Shown here piece after piece: positions 1-8,946 of a stretch of DNA of 64,000 nt. Made by a program: the position numbers and the translations under genes. The notes beneath the pieces were generated by a model that saw only the letters and a program-made list of their open reading frames with translations, made no database searches and had not been told where the DNA came from. Positions within the stretch are counted from its first letter, which is position 1. Each line of letters opens with the position of its first letter. This stretch comes from CAYWVO01 sp964461835 (GTDB lineage: Bacteria > Zixibacteria > MSB-5A5 > WJJR01 > JAJRUJ01), in contig CAYWVO010000009.1 of assembly GCA_964461835.1 (NCBI GenBank), positions 1 to 64,000 on the forward strand, written 5' to 3'.

Positions 1-263
1 CATGTCTAGCTTTTTCTTCGCCCCCAATCGGAAAATATTTATGAGAATCGCTCTACCGACAATTTCTCATCAATAGCGCCTCAATATCGAGATGAAAACC
101 AATTCATTGGTGACCCGGCACCCGCGTGTAACCCGTGTGAGTGTTCACCGTACCCCGAGGGCTGTCCAGAATACCCACCGGACTTTTGAGAGAATCAAAG
201 TCGTCATAAGAAGAAATGGCGGGCCAGGTGCTCGCCGTTTTCATATTCGCCATTCCCGGAGGT

Positions 264-1184
264 TCAGGGGGTAAGCCCATAGACGTGACGCGGCGCGAGC
301 TTTTCGGGGAATTGTTGCAGCAACTGACGGCGCAGCAGGAAACACATGTGGCAGGCATCGACGAATTCATTCCCAACATTCAGATCATATACCCTGGCAA
401 GTTCGGCGGGGCCACCGCGGACAAGAGGGCCAATTATTGGTTCCGTTTGCGGATGGTACGTGCGGACTATCTCTTTGAGCGGGGTTTGGAACACGTTGCC
501 AGCCACCACTCCCTGACAGATATGCACCCAGCCCTCGGGATCGATATGCACGCGTCCCACCTTCAGAAAATCCTCATGGTCGCAGCAGGAGAATGTCGTT
601 GCGGGTCGGCGGGGCATGTCAGCCGGCATCGTGTCGACGGCTCGGCCTTTAAACATGACACTGCCCCCGGTTACCTGTTCGCCATGTCGTCCCTCCTCGC
701 CCCTTGCGCGGGGTTTTTCCATACAAATACTCCCCGCCGACAGGCCCAGATTTTTGGCGGCTTGCAGCGCGCAAGCGCCGCGGTCCGGGTGATCGGGATC
801 GCGATGGAAATCATCATCAGAGATAGACAGATCACTCAGCCCCAGCTTGGCCAGCGGTTGCAGGTAGGCCTCGGCATCCCGGACGCTGGACGCCCAGTAG
901 GCATTCGTAACTATGCCACAGGAGAATCCTGCGGCATGGGCACAGCGAATACCCTCCGCCAGGTGCTGATAATACAAAAACGGCTCACCACCCTCAAAAT
1001 ACACTGAGGTAACCGTGCCGGTATCCTGCGCCTGGCGGAGCACTTCCTCGATCTCCGGGAGCGTGAACACCTGTTCGCTACGGGGCGTTCCGTAGACAAA
1101 ACAGTGATCGCATTCCGACGTGCACCCGTAGGTTAACAGGAAATGAATCCCCGAAAGGTTGCGCATACCGGGGGACGGACTCAT
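264..1184 (-). CDS. Radical SAM protein with partial SPASM-like C-terminus
   Basis: A 306-residue radical SAM enzyme. Near residue 20 it has the CxxxCxxC cluster motif (CTSECDHC), followed by a FEGGEPFLY segment equivalent to the GGEP motif. Later cysteines (FSCC, HICQG, ACHMC) and a DPEGWVHICQG..GN stretch resemble a SPASM/twitch domain that binds an auxiliary Fe-S cluster. Such proteins modify peptides or proteins, but the substrate is unknown here. Its ATG overlaps the stop of the upstream 63-residue membrane-protein gene in an ATGA, so the two are probably translationally coupled. The radical SAM assignment is firm; the reaction is not known. Confidence 0.88.
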   Translation of the reverse strand: MSPSPGMRNLSGIHFLLTYGCTSECDHCFVYGTPRSEQVFTLPEIEEVLRQAQDTGTVTSVYFEGGEPFLYYQHLAEGIRCAHAAGFSCGIVTNAYWASSVRDAEAYLQPLAKLGLSDLSISDDDFHRDPDHPDRGACALQAAKNLGLSAGSICMEKPRARGEEGRHGEQVTGGSVMFKGRAVDTMPADMPRRPATTFSCCDHEDFLKVGRVHIDPEGWVHICQGVVAGNVFQTPLKEIVRTYHPQTEPIIGPLVRGGPAELARVYDLNVGNEFVDACHMCFLLRRQLLQQFPEKLAPRHVYGLTP

Positions 1185-1372
1185 GTTGCCACCGCGGAAT
1201 CTCCCGTGGGATCGGGTGTCTCACTGACCACCGGTTCGGTACCAAGATCGTATGGCGGCGTGCAGGCCAGCCAGCGGTCCCAGTACTCCCGGATTTTAGG
1301 ACAATACATCACTACAACGGCGATCCCTGCGAGAATTAGGAACAGGACGAACAGAAACTTCAATGCCTTCAT
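1181..1372 (-). CDS. Small single-pass membrane protein coupled to radical SAM gene
   Basis: A 63-residue protein with one strongly hydrophobic N-terminal segment (about residues 4-23) and a short polar tail rich in D, T and P that contains the CTPPYDLG stretch. It has two cysteines. I do not recognise the family. The stop codon overlaps the start of the radical SAM gene by four bases, which argues that it is a real gene. It could be a small membrane partner of the radical SAM protein, or conceivably its substrate. Both are guesses. Confidence 0.6.
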   Translation of the reverse strand: MKALKFLFVLFLILAGIAVVVMYCPKIREYWDRWLACTPPYDLGTEPVVSETPDPTGDSAVAT

Positions 1373-1398
1373 GTGCTCACCTCGTTTAGGCCAGTGGA

Positions 1399-2391
1399 TT
1401 AAATATGAAATTCTAAAATATCTCCGTCGTGGACTTCAAAATCGGCCTTTACTCGCTGCCCGTCGTGCGTGTGCTCACCCCAGATACGAGCATACTGTAA
1501 ATTGTGGGCAAAGTCTTTATGAATTTCACGGGCGGCATCGGCCACCGTGGCGCCGTAGGCCAGCACGACGGGATCGGTCATGTCCGCCTCATGCCCGGGG
1601 GTTTTCGTGTACACCCGGATACGCCCCAGAATACCGAACATTGTGCGTTTGAGCCGGTCCAGCTCTGTGCCCAACGTGGCGGAAACCGTGACGACCGGGA
1701 ACCGCAGATCGAACATTTCATTCAGGATTGCCAAGCGATCCTGTGCCTGCGGCTGATCGACTTGATTAGCTACGAGAACCGTGCGCTTGTCCATGATGCT
1801 CGCCGGCTGATCCATCGCCGGGGGATCATTGTTCAAGACAATTTTACCCTGCTCAAGACGCGCGATGGTATCCTCGTATCGCTCCAAAATTTCATCATCG
1901 CCTAACGAGAGCACCAGCAGGACAACGTCCGCCACCCGCACGGTATTGGTCACCCAGTTTTCGCAGAATTCGGTACAAATCGGCGGCAGGTCCACGACCT
2001 GCAATTGGACACCTTCAAAATCCATCATTCCGGGTTGCGGCCGCCGAGTGGTGTAAGGGAAATCGCCAATCTCGGGCGTGGCGTTGGTGAGTGCGGCCAG
2101 GAGTGAGGATTTTCCGACATTGGGTGGTCCGACAAGGGCGTACTGCGCGACCCCTTCTTTGGGAACATGGTCGATCGATTCTTTCCGTCGCGCGCCGGAT
2201 TTTTTTTGTTTCTGCGCTTTCTTGAGTTTGGATATTTTTTGTTTTAGTTCTGCCTGGAGATGGTCGGTGCCCTTGTGCTTGGGAATTTCCGCCAACATGC
2301 GATGGAGGAGCTCCAACTTGATCGCCGGGTCTTTCTCGGCGCGGTACTCCTCTTCCAACGCAATGTACTGTGGTGGCAAATTCGCCGGCAT
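1399..2391 (-). CDS. DRG/OBG-like GTPase with C-terminal TGS domain
   Basis: A 330-residue P-loop GTPase. A lysine-rich N-terminal helical region (about 1-80) precedes the G domain: G1 is GPPNVGKSS, G3 is VVDLPP and G4 is NQVD. A TGS-like domain (about 260-330) ends DFEVHDGDILEFHI. The architecture resembles DRG/Obg-type translation-associated GTPases. In G3 the usual glycine of DxPG is proline, which could affect gamma-phosphate sensing. A GGTGAGAT Shine-Dalgarno lies just before the ATG. The radical SAM pair follows in the same direction after a 26-base gap, so an operon is possible. Confidence 0.85.
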   Translation of the reverse strand: MPANLPPQYIALEEEYRAEKDPAIKLELLHRMLAEIPKHKGTDHLQAELKQKISKLKKAQKQKKSGARRKESIDHVPKEGVAQYALVGPPNVGKSSLLAALTNATPEIGDFPYTTRRPQPGMMDFEGVQLQVVDLPPICTEFCENWVTNTVRVADVVLLVLSLGDDEILERYEDTIARLEQGKIVLNNDPPAMDQPASIMDKRTVLVANQVDQPQAQDRLAILNEMFDLRFPVVTVSATLGTELDRLKRTMFGILGRIRVYTKTPGHEADMTDPVVLAYGATVADAAREIHKDFAHNLQYARIWGEHTHDGQRVKADFEVHDGDILEFHI

Positions 2392-2505
2392 ATCTCACCG
2401 CCCAGAGCTTTTATACACCCCAAGTGAGAGTACGGTGAGCCAAGACGGTTGTCAATTGAGGATTGATCCGGGTGAGCGGTGCTGGGATTGATGGGCAGAT
2501 GAAAA

Positions 2506-3264
2506 TTACTGCACGGGCACACCGACTCCGCGCAGCTGTTCGGGGTAACAGCTCTCCACGGTGGGAATAAGCTCGGCACTGTTAAATGGGACCCGAATGA
2601 AACCATGCGCCCCCGAGGCGATAAATTGTTCGAACTGCTTTTTCGCTCCCCGGGGCGTCATCATCAGCACCGCGGTCTGCGGGGAATGGGTTCGCGTATC
2701 GGCCAGCAGGGTCAGGCCATACATATCGGGAAGCTGGAGATCGGCAATCAGCATGCCCGGCGGGGGGTTAGTCTGCAATTGGGCCAGTGCGGCGTGCCCG
2801 GTTGTCAGGGGATAGACAAGGAAGTTGTGGTTGGTGAGAATGCGTTGCAGTAGATTGATGCGCATTGGTTCATTGCTCGCCACGACAATCGTGCCACAAT
2901 TTGCCTGCAGCAGTTTTTGGATCTTTTTCAGTAGTATATTCAGCCTGAAGGGCTTGAGAATATAGTCCTTCGCTCCCATCCTGATCATTTCAACAACCTG
3001 TTCCGATTTTCCTAACCCCGAGCAAATCAGTATAGGCACATGGCGATACCGGTCAAAGCGGTTCATATACTTGATGACTTCGCTTCCCCAATCGGCACCG
3101 AGCTGGAGATCCAGGAGCACCAGACAAATTGTTGAATTCGCTTCAAGATGGGAAATTGCTCGTGTGACAGACGTGGCCGTAAGACAGGTATATCCATCCT
3201 CCTGGAGGATTGTCGAGACAATCTCCAGTAATTCCGGATTATCTTCCACGACCAAGATAGTCAC
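2506..3264 (-). CDS. Tandem receiver-domain protein (REC-REC)
   Basis: A 252-residue protein made only of two CheY-like receiver domains, starting at GTG. The first (about 1-120) is complete: acidic pair VVEDN, phospho-acceptor in VLLDLQLG, and lysine in LKPFR. The second (about 125-245) keeps the aspartate in LIADLQLPD but has ASNE at the acidic pair and IRVPF where the lysine should be, so it is probably degenerate. There is no DNA-binding or enzymatic output domain and no adjacent kinase. It probably acts through protein-protein contacts in two-component signalling. Confidence 0.85.
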   Translation of the reverse strand: MTILVVEDNPELLEIVSTILQEDGYTCLTATSVTRAISHLEANSTICLVLLDLQLGADWGSEVIKYMNRFDRYRHVPILICSGLGKSEQVVEMIRMGAKDYILKPFRLNILLKKIQKLLQANCGTIVVASNEPMRINLLQRILTNHNFLVYPLTTGHAALAQLQTNPPPGMLIADLQLPDMYGLTLLADTRTHSPQTAVLMMTPRGAKKQFEQFIASGAHGFIRVPFNSAELIPTVESCYPEQLRGVGVPVQ

Positions 3265-3473
3265 AACGGATACCTACTATATTTATCGAGGTCAGAGGCG
3301 ATTGATCTTACTCTTCATCGGTAATTTTGCCTATTTTTCCGACAGACTTCCGCCAACGTGCAGGAACTGAACAGAACACCGTTGTTACCCGGAAGGCTGG
3401 GCCACTCTTCGCCTGTTCATTGCTGTGGATTCTTTGAACTTTAATGCGATACGGTACCGGACCTGCCGGCAGG

Positions 3474-3498
3474 AAGGAAAGGCGGCAGAGAGCCGCCT
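3474..3498 (-). terminator. Weak intrinsic terminator after HNH gene
   Basis: On the minus strand a 7-bp stem (AGGCGGC/GCCGCCT, loop of 5) lies 8 bases past the HNH stop and is followed by TTTCCTT. The stem is perfect but the T-run is interrupted. Confidence 0.45.
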
Positions 3499-3505
3499 CG
3501 TCAGA

Positions 3506-4018
3506 TTAATCCAGAAAGAGATATCGGCGCCAACGGACATCGTTGATACCGGCAAAGCGCTGGATATAGGTCAGATGGTCCGGCCGTCGGGGGGCACGCA
3601 GCAGGTGCATTCGGGCTTGCTCAGGTGTCCGGTCCCCTTTGCGATTGTTGCATTTCAGGCAGGCACAGACTAAGTTTTCCCAGGTTTCCTTACCCCCGTG
3701 TTTCTTTGGTATGATATGATCCACGGTCATCGAGCTGTTGGTCGTGCCGCAATACTGGCAACGATGCCCATCTCGTTTGATGATGTTTTTCCGCGAGAGC
3801 AACACGCGTTTACGCGGGCGGCGAATATAGAGAATCAGGCGAACCACCGAGGGCACCGGAATTGACTGGCTGACAGACCGGACACGCTTGCCGTCAAAAC
3901 GTTCGATTAATTCCGCTTTTCCCAAATACATCATGATGATGGCCCGCTTGATCGAGCACACGGAGAGTGGCTCATAATTTTGGTTCAATACCAACACATG
4001 ACCCGACAGGGAGTTCAT
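3506..4018 (-). CDS. HNH endonuclease family protein
   Basis: A 170-residue HNH-domain protein. The C-terminal half shows the zinc-ribbon HNH core: CQYCG, then TVDHIIPKKHGG, then a CLKCNNRKG. The N-terminal part (VLNQNYEPLSVCSIKRAI) matches the stand-alone HNH family that is widespread in bacterial chromosomes. The start is chosen at 4018 because TAGGAGC lies 6-8 bases upstream; the in-frame ATG at 4024 would place that site too close. It is a presumed metal-dependent nuclease whose biological role is unknown, and it is not part of a visible restriction or mobile module. Confidence 0.85.
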   Translation of the reverse strand: MNSLSGHVLVLNQNYEPLSVCSIKRAIIMMYLGKAELIERFDGKRVRSVSQSIPVPSVVRLILYIRRPRKRVLLSRKNIIKRDGHRCQYCGTTNSSMTVDHIIPKKHGGKETWENLVCACLKCNNRKGDRTPEQARMHLLRAPRRPDHLTYIQRFAGINDVRWRRYLFLD

Positions 4019-4137
4019 CACCATGCTCCTACCAAGCGTACATCATACCTGCGCTCATAGCGCATGTCAAATAATATTAACCGTTACGGCCGATGTGAGT
4101 CCAGAATGAATCAGAAATTATGAGAATTTTGTTGACT

Positions 4138-4165
4138 TTGACGGAATGATCTGCGAATTTATTAG
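4138..4165 (+). promoter_or_regulatory. Possible sigma70-type promoter for the GNAT gene
   Basis: TTGACG (4138-4143) and TATTAG (4160-4165) are separated by 16 bases. If used, transcription starts near 4172, which would exclude the GTG at 4165 as start and favour the ATG at 4261. This is a weak match, judged by eye only. Confidence 0.3.
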
Positions 4166-4260
4166 TGATTACAGGGGTGACGATACATCGTGTATCGGCC
4201 GCTTTTCAATCTTTGATCGAGTTACTGAGCACCGCAGAAGTGGTCCGGGTTTGTCTGATT

Positions 4261-5214
4261 ATGTCTTCGACCGGGACAGTGAATGTGCAGGCGAATCTCG
4301 CCGAGGAGCCGGTCACAACTATTGCCTTGCCGGAAAAGGACTTATTGTCGGCCGGACGGTTAATGTATCGGGCGGTAAACGCTGTGCGCAAACAGTGTGC
4401 GCTGCCGGCTTTGACCACCCGGCTGCGCAAGCCCGATCCATTGATGCAGCATTTGTATTCGCAAGCCGGAGATTATACCTGGGGAGCGTACGTCGGCGAT
4501 GAACTGCGGGGATTCATCATGGGGAGTATTCGTGACCAGCATTGTCATTTCCCCTACTTCTGTGTCGATCCCGCATATTGGCAAAACGGCATCGGTGGAC
4601 AATTATTGTCTGTCGCCGTGCAGGAAGCGACAAAACGCAACCTGCATTTTATCTCCGGCAGTCTTCCCGGCGGTACGATTGGGGCGATGGGGCTCTACGC
4701 ACGGAATAACCTCTACCCGCGCAAAAATATCTTTCTCATGCGTCACGAGAAGCCGCAGACGATCACGCTGCCGCGCCGCGGCAATTCGCTCAATCCGGAG
4801 CCGATTACTACCATTGACATCCTCAGTGACATGAACCGGCTGGACCGTGAAATCCGTGGTGCGAATCGGAGCCTCGATCATTGTTACTGGCTGGCGGATG
4901 ACCACCTTAGCGGGTATGTGTATTATGCCAATGAGCGGCATATAGGATATGCGTACATTCATGACCGCGGCGCTGTCGGTCCGGTCCTGGTTTCCCGGGA
5001 CCAATTTTTGACTGAGGTTATTGTGCACTGTCTGCGCGAACTCGCCACGATGAAACCACCACAGTTCTCGGTGTGGGTGAGTGGCAAGAACTTTGCCACC
5101 ATTGATTTGCTGTTAAGCCTGGGATTTGAGTTTGCTGAGAATAACATGCTGATGGCCAATCGCATGTTCTGCGATACCCGGCGATATCTGCCGCAATCGA
5201 TGGTTATTTTCTAG
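4261..5214 (+). CDS. Tandem GNAT-fold acetyltransferase-like protein
   Basis: About 317 residues. The first half contains a clear acetyl-CoA-binding motif A (YFCVDPAYWQNGIGGQLL, with QxxGxG), preceded by an acceptor-fold strand pair. The second half ends in LSLGFEFAENNMLMA, typical of the last strands of a second GNAT fold that lacks an obvious motif A. The acceptor is unknown. The ATG at 4261 is preferred over the GTG at 4165, since the extra 32 residues look non-coding and overlap a candidate promoter. The gene stands alone, divergent from the HNH gene and convergent with DUF554. Confidence 0.75.
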   Translation: MSSTGTVNVQANLAEEPVTTIALPEKDLLSAGRLMYRAVNAVRKQCALPALTTRLRKPDPLMQHLYSQAGDYTWGAYVGDELRGFIMGSIRDQHCHFPYFCVDPAYWQNGIGGQLLSVAVQEATKRNLHFISGSLPGGTIGAMGLYARNNLYPRKNIFLMRHEKPQTITLPRRGNSLNPEPITTIDILSDMNRLDREIRGANRSLDHCYWLADDHLSGYVYYANERHIGYAYIHDRGAVGPVLVSRDQFLTEVIVHCLRELATMKPPQFSVWVSGKNFATIDLLLSLGFEFAENNMLMANRMFCDTRRYLPQSMVIF

Positions 5215-5255
5215 AGTCCTAACAAGTCAGCCTATTGATGGTGCAATCCTCATAC

Positions 5256-5930
5256 TTAAAAGAAGTACGCAAGGAAAACGATGTAAACCAATCCCGGTAA
5301 GAAATTCGCCACCGGTATTTCCCTGATTTTTAACAGGCGCAAGCCCAGGCCCAAAATAATTATGCCGCCGACCGCGGTCAGGGGGTGCAGGATGTTGGGC
5401 TCCAGCGCAAACCGCATATAGGAACCGACCAGCGTCAGTCCTCCTTGGACGACCAGAATCGTGATAATTGAGAACAGGACGCCAATGCCGAGGCTTGACG
5501 ATAACGCCATTGCGGCAAAACCGTCCATGATCGCCTTCGTCACCAGTAACGTCGGATCACCCTGCATACCGTCTTCCAATGATCCGACAACGGTCATTGG
5601 GCCAACGCAGAACAGCAGCGATGCCGAGACGAAGCCCAGTACGAAATGAGGCGTTTCCGAGCCTACGCGGGTCCGGAGCCATTCGGCGAAACGCGCCAGC
5701 CCGTGTTCGATCCCGAGGACTTCTCCGGTAATTGCTCCCAGAACAATGGCGATGACAATCAGCAAGGGCCGGCGGCCATCTACCACCATGTCAACGCCAA
5801 TCCAGAGGGTAATCAGCCCCAGGGCGTTGATAACTATGTTCTTGATGCGATCCGGGAGTCGGGGGCCAATCAACAGGCCGGCGGAACTGCCGACGGCGAC
5901 GGTGGCGATATTAACCAGGGTTCCGGTCAT
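5256..5930 (-). CDS. DUF554 family membrane protein
   Basis: A 224-residue multi-pass inner-membrane protein with about six or seven hydrophobic segments. It starts MTGTLVNIATVAVGSSAGLLIG and contains FCVGPMTVVGSLEDG, both characteristic of the YdfK/YqgA DUF554 family, at the family's usual length. Transport activity is often presumed, but no substrate is established. It is the last gene of the run that begins with the aminotransferase at 10311 and follows the lipoprotein gene by 24 bases. Confidence 0.88.
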   Translation of the reverse strand: MTGTLVNIATVAVGSSAGLLIGPRLPDRIKNIVINALGLITLWIGVDMVVDGRRPLLIVIAIVLGAITGEVLGIEHGLARFAEWLRTRVGSETPHFVLGFVSASLLFCVGPMTVVGSLEDGMQGDPTLLVTKAIMDGFAAMALSSSLGIGVLFSIITILVVQGGLTLVGSYMRFALEPNILHPLTAVGGIIILGLGLRLLKIREIPVANFLPGLVYIVFLAYFF

Positions 5931-5954
5931 GCGTTACCTTGGTTCGGTGAAATG

Positions 5955-6425
5955 TCATTGTTGCTGGTTGCCCGGTGGCAGATGTGGTTTGAGTTCCAAA
6001 AGCAGCCGCTGGGCGCGGCGGGCGCCCATCTCATCCCCCTGAGCGCGCCGCAAGATAAAAAGCTGATTGAGAATATCGGCATTCGCGAGGATATAAAACT
6101 GGCGAGAACCTACGGTATCCGGGAGAGAGCGCCAGCGCTCTACCGCAACGGTGGCGAGTGAGTCCAGCAACTTCAGGAATGTGGCTGTATCCGACTGCGA
6201 CGCGAACTGTTCGCGTTCGGTTTGCAACGCGGTGGCAAATTCTTGCGTTTCGGCAAGCTCTTGCGGGTTTAACTTAATTTCCACCGCACGAGTCTCCGGG
6301 ACGGGAGGTGACTGCCGTTCACCCTCCGGCTTCTGGTATTTATCCAGATCCGCGCAGTTCAGACCCGAAAAGCCAATAGCCAGCAGCAAGATCAAGACAA
6401 CACAGATATGGCGGCGTATCATCAT
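5955..6425 (-). CDS. Putative lipoprotein
   Basis: A 156-residue protein with a signal peptide and lipobox (GFSGLNC), so it is probably lipid-anchored. After a proline-rich linker the mature part is helical and charged (about 60-150), with RAQGDEMGARRAQRLLLELK near the end. No domain is recognised. It sits 15 bases after the tryptophanase gene and 24 before DUF554, suggesting cotranscription, though nothing in its sequence links it to amino-acid breakdown. Confidence 0.7.
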   Translation of the reverse strand: MMIRRHICVVLILLLAIGFSGLNCADLDKYQKPEGERQSPPVPETRAVEIKLNPQELAETQEFATALQTEREQFASQSDTATFLKLLDSLATVAVERWRSLPDTVGSRQFYILANADILNQLFILRRAQGDEMGARRAQRLLLELKPHLPPGNQQQ

Positions 6426-6440
6426 GGTGTCTCGTGTTCG

Positions 6441-7841
6441 TCAGGGCTTAATCGCCGGGCTGGGAGACGTGGTGATCGGCGCCAGTCGTGCCGTGAAATG
6501 GCGCAGGAATTTAGATTGATAAGTAAGTTTGTATCCGGTTGTCAGATGACTTCTTTGTTGAATCGTTTCCAATACATCCACCACATAGCGCAGATGAGAC
6601 TCCGTATATACACGCCGCGGCACCGCGAGCCGAACCAGTTCATAGGGAGCGGGAACGAATTTTCCGGTCTCCGGATCGACTGAGCCAAACATGAGGGAAC
6701 CGATTTCGACTGCCCGAATCCCTCCCTCGCGGTACAGCTCAGCGACCAGCACATGACCCGGAAACTGGTCGAGCGGAACCTGCGGGAAAACCGACCGTGC
6801 ATCAATGAAGACCGCGTGGCCGCCGGTCGGCCGGACAATGTCAATACCCAGGTCGTTGATTTTCTCACCAAACCACTGAACCTGGGCGGTGCGGAACCGA
6901 AGATACTCCTCATCTGTTACTTCTTCCAAGCCGCGTGCGACCGCCTCCAGGTCACGACCGGCAAGCCCACCATAGGTATAGAATCCTTCGATCAGGATCA
7001 GCAACTCGGTAATTTGTGTGGCCAGCTTCTCGTCCCGCAAGGCGAGAAATCCGCCCATGTTGACCAGGCCGTCCTTTTTGGCCGACATCAGAATCCCATC
7101 GGCCTCACTAAACATCTCTTCAGCGATCGATCGTACCGCGCGGTCGCCATACCCCGGCTCGCGTTGCTGGATGAAGTAGGCGTTCTCGGCGAAGCGGGCA
7201 GCGTCGAAATACAGCGGGATGTTCAGACGTTGGCAGAGCCGGTGTGTTGCCTTAATATTTTCCATCGATACCGGCTGTCCACCGGCGGCATTATTGGTTA
7301 TAGTCAAGACGCACGCCCTGACCTGACCGGGGTGCTCCTCGGCAAGTGTTTCCATCGCTTCCAAATCGATGTCGCCCTTAAACGATCGCTCGCTTTGCAA
7401 ATCCCGTGCTTCCGGAGAGAGTAAGTCGACGGCAATGCCGCCCTTGTGTTGCACATTGGCCCGGGTGGTATCGAAATGGGTGTTGGAAACGACGTAATCG
7501 CCCTCACTCAAGATCGTGGTAAACAGCAGGTTTTCCGCGACCCGCCCCTGGTGGACCGGTATTACGTGCGGGCATCCGGTGAGACCGCGGACAGTTTCTG
7601 TGAAATGCTCATAGTTGCGACTGCCGGCGTACGCCTCATCGCCCCGCATCAGACCGGCCCACTGGCGGTCGGACATCGCCGACGTTCCACTATCGGTGAG
7701 CAAATCAATGAACACGTCCCGTGAGGCGAGGTTAAAAATATTATATCCCGCATCGATCAGGCGCTTTTTGCGTTTATCACGCGAGAGCAAATGGATCGGC
7801 TCGACAGCTTTGATGCGGTACGGCTCCGGTGGCATCTTCAT
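6441..7841 (-). CDS. tnaA: Tryptophanase-like beta-eliminating lyase
   Basis: A 466-residue fold-type I PLP enzyme of the tryptophanase / tyrosine phenol-lyase family. The PLP lysine is in MSAKKDGLVNMGG. Two positions favour tryptophanase: an aspartate in SNTHFDTTRANV (threonine in tyrosine phenol-lyase) and IRAVEIGS, where tyrosine phenol-lyase has an arginine (SMERG). Predicted reaction: L-tryptophan to indole, pyruvate and ammonia. It follows the asparaginase gene by 91 bases, which fits a catabolic unit. No TnaC-like leader was identified. Activity on other beta-substituted amino acids remains possible. Confidence 0.88.
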   Translation of the reverse strand: MKMPPEPYRIKAVEPIHLLSRDKRKKRLIDAGYNIFNLASRDVFIDLLTDSGTSAMSDRQWAGLMRGDEAYAGSRNYEHFTETVRGLTGCPHVIPVHQGRVAENLLFTTILSEGDYVVSNTHFDTTRANVQHKGGIAVDLLSPEARDLQSERSFKGDIDLEAMETLAEEHPGQVRACVLTITNNAAGGQPVSMENIKATHRLCQRLNIPLYFDAARFAENAYFIQQREPGYGDRAVRSIAEEMFSEADGILMSAKKDGLVNMGGFLALRDEKLATQITELLILIEGFYTYGGLAGRDLEAVARGLEEVTDEEYLRFRTAQVQWFGEKINDLGIDIVRPTGGHAVFIDARSVFPQVPLDQFPGHVLVAELYREGGIRAVEIGSLMFGSVDPETGKFVPAPYELVRLAVPRRVYTESHLRYVVDVLETIQQRSHLTTGYKLTYQSKFLRHFTARLAPITTSPSPAIKP

Positions 7842-7932
7842 GGTCTTATCCCCGCGAATAATAGTCTCCGCCTAAGTATGGCTGATTGACGGGAGTTTGT
7901 CACCCCTCTTTCCGGCTGATCCCAAGCGAGAA

Positions 7933-8946
7933 TTACGTAGTTTTGACACGAATTGCGGGCTCGATGTGACCGACGACGATTTTACGGTGGTTCTTGAGAT
8001 ACGGTCGAGCATGTGGTTGCAAGGCTTTCACTTCCTGATCGGTGAGAACGTCCAGGTTTCGCAGCAAGGCGGTTACGGCCACCCCGAGGGCACGAGCACC
8101 GCCATCGGCAACTTTCAGCGCAACTCCCCACCCGCGATCGGTTAAGGCCACGCACTCAATTGCCTCTCCCCCGACTTTGCACACCAAACGGTCGCCGGCG
8201 GCTTCGGCCAGTGCGAGATCAAACCGTCCGATACCCGAGACCATTGCCGGCTCGGTTCGCATGGCTCGAACAACATCTTCCATTGCTGAGGAGGTACGGT
8301 CATCTGATCCCCGGCCGCCGGCCAATTTGGCATACAGCCCGGCCAGGGCGCGGAGCGGAAAAGCGTAATTGGGGATGCTGCAACCATCAATCCCGTGGAT
8401 GAGATCGCCCTCCGACAGACCGGAAAGCGTACAGACCACGGAACGGATTTCTTCCTGGATTGGATGGTCGTATTCGCGGTAATTCACAATTGGCACTTCC
8501 ATAAGCCGGCAGAGCGCCAGCATCCCGCTGTGTTTGCCGGAACAGTTGTTGTACAATTGCGAGAATCGCATTCCGGGTGCGGGTGCCTCACCGGTCATAC
8601 GGTAGATGTACGGTTGATGGACACCACAATTCAGGTCGCTTTCTGTACAGCCAATCGCGCCTAATATTTCCCCGGCCGCCTTTTTGTGTCGCTCTTCACC
8701 GTTGTGTGAACCGCACATAATTGCCAGGTGGCGCCATGACAGATTGTATTTCTCTTTCACGCCGCGCGCGACGGTGGGCAGCGCCTGGATTGGTTTCAAT
8801 GCGGAACGGGAAAAGGTGACGAAATCGGGATCGCCGATTGAAGCAATGAGTTTTCCGGAGGCGTCGACGACAGCCGCCGCTCCGTAGTGACGGGACTCGA
8901 TGCCGTTCCCGCGGTAGACATGGGCGATAACTTCACACTCGGCCAT
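7933..8946 (-). CDS. Asparaginase II family protein (PF06089 type)
   Basis: A 337-residue protein matching the Asparaginase_II family, which is unrelated to the classical AnsA/AnsB fold. Family hallmarks include FVTFSRSALKPIQALP, MCGSHNGEERH, CGVHQPY and YNNCSGKHSGML. Predicted reaction: L-asparagine to aspartate and ammonia. Its ATG directly abuts the TAA of the upstream aminotransferase gene (TAAATG), so the two are almost certainly cotranscribed. Together they would feed aspartate and oxo-acids into the TCA cycle. Confidence 0.88.
   Translation of the reverse strand: MAECEVIAHVYRGNGIESRHYGAAAVVDASGKLIASIGDPDFVTFSRSALKPIQALPTVARGVKEKYNLSWRHLAIMCGSHNGEERHKKAAGEILGAIGCTESDLNCGVHQPYIYRMTGEAPAPGMRFSQLYNNCSGKHSGMLALCRLMEVPIVNYREYDHPIQEEIRSVVCTLSGLSEGDLIHGIDGCSIPNYAFPLRALAGLYAKLAGGRGSDDRTSSAMEDVVRAMRTEPAMVSGIGRFDLALAEAAGDRLVCKVGGEAIECVALTDRGWGVALKVADGGARALGVAVTALLRNLDVLTDQEVKALQPHARPYLKNHRKIVVGHIEPAIRVKTT

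Noticed and set aside
1..263. Start of a minus-strand gene at the CAT in bases 1-3, or another gene in the left edge
   Set aside because: Only the possible start codon would be visible and the upstream ribosome-binding site is not convincing. Nothing else coding is supported in these 263 bases.
216..1007. Long plus-strand open frame opposite the radical SAM gene
   Set aside because: It is antisense to a clearly conserved radical SAM protein, has no family motif and no ribosome-binding site.
4165..4260. Earlier GTG start of the GNAT gene
   Set aside because: The extra 32 residues show no GNAT features and the codon sits in a candidate -10 box.
6441..7841. Tyrosine phenol-lyase assignment
   Set aside because: The FDTTRANV aspartate and IRAVEIG residues agree with tryptophanase, not with the Thr/Arg pair of tyrosine phenol-lyase.
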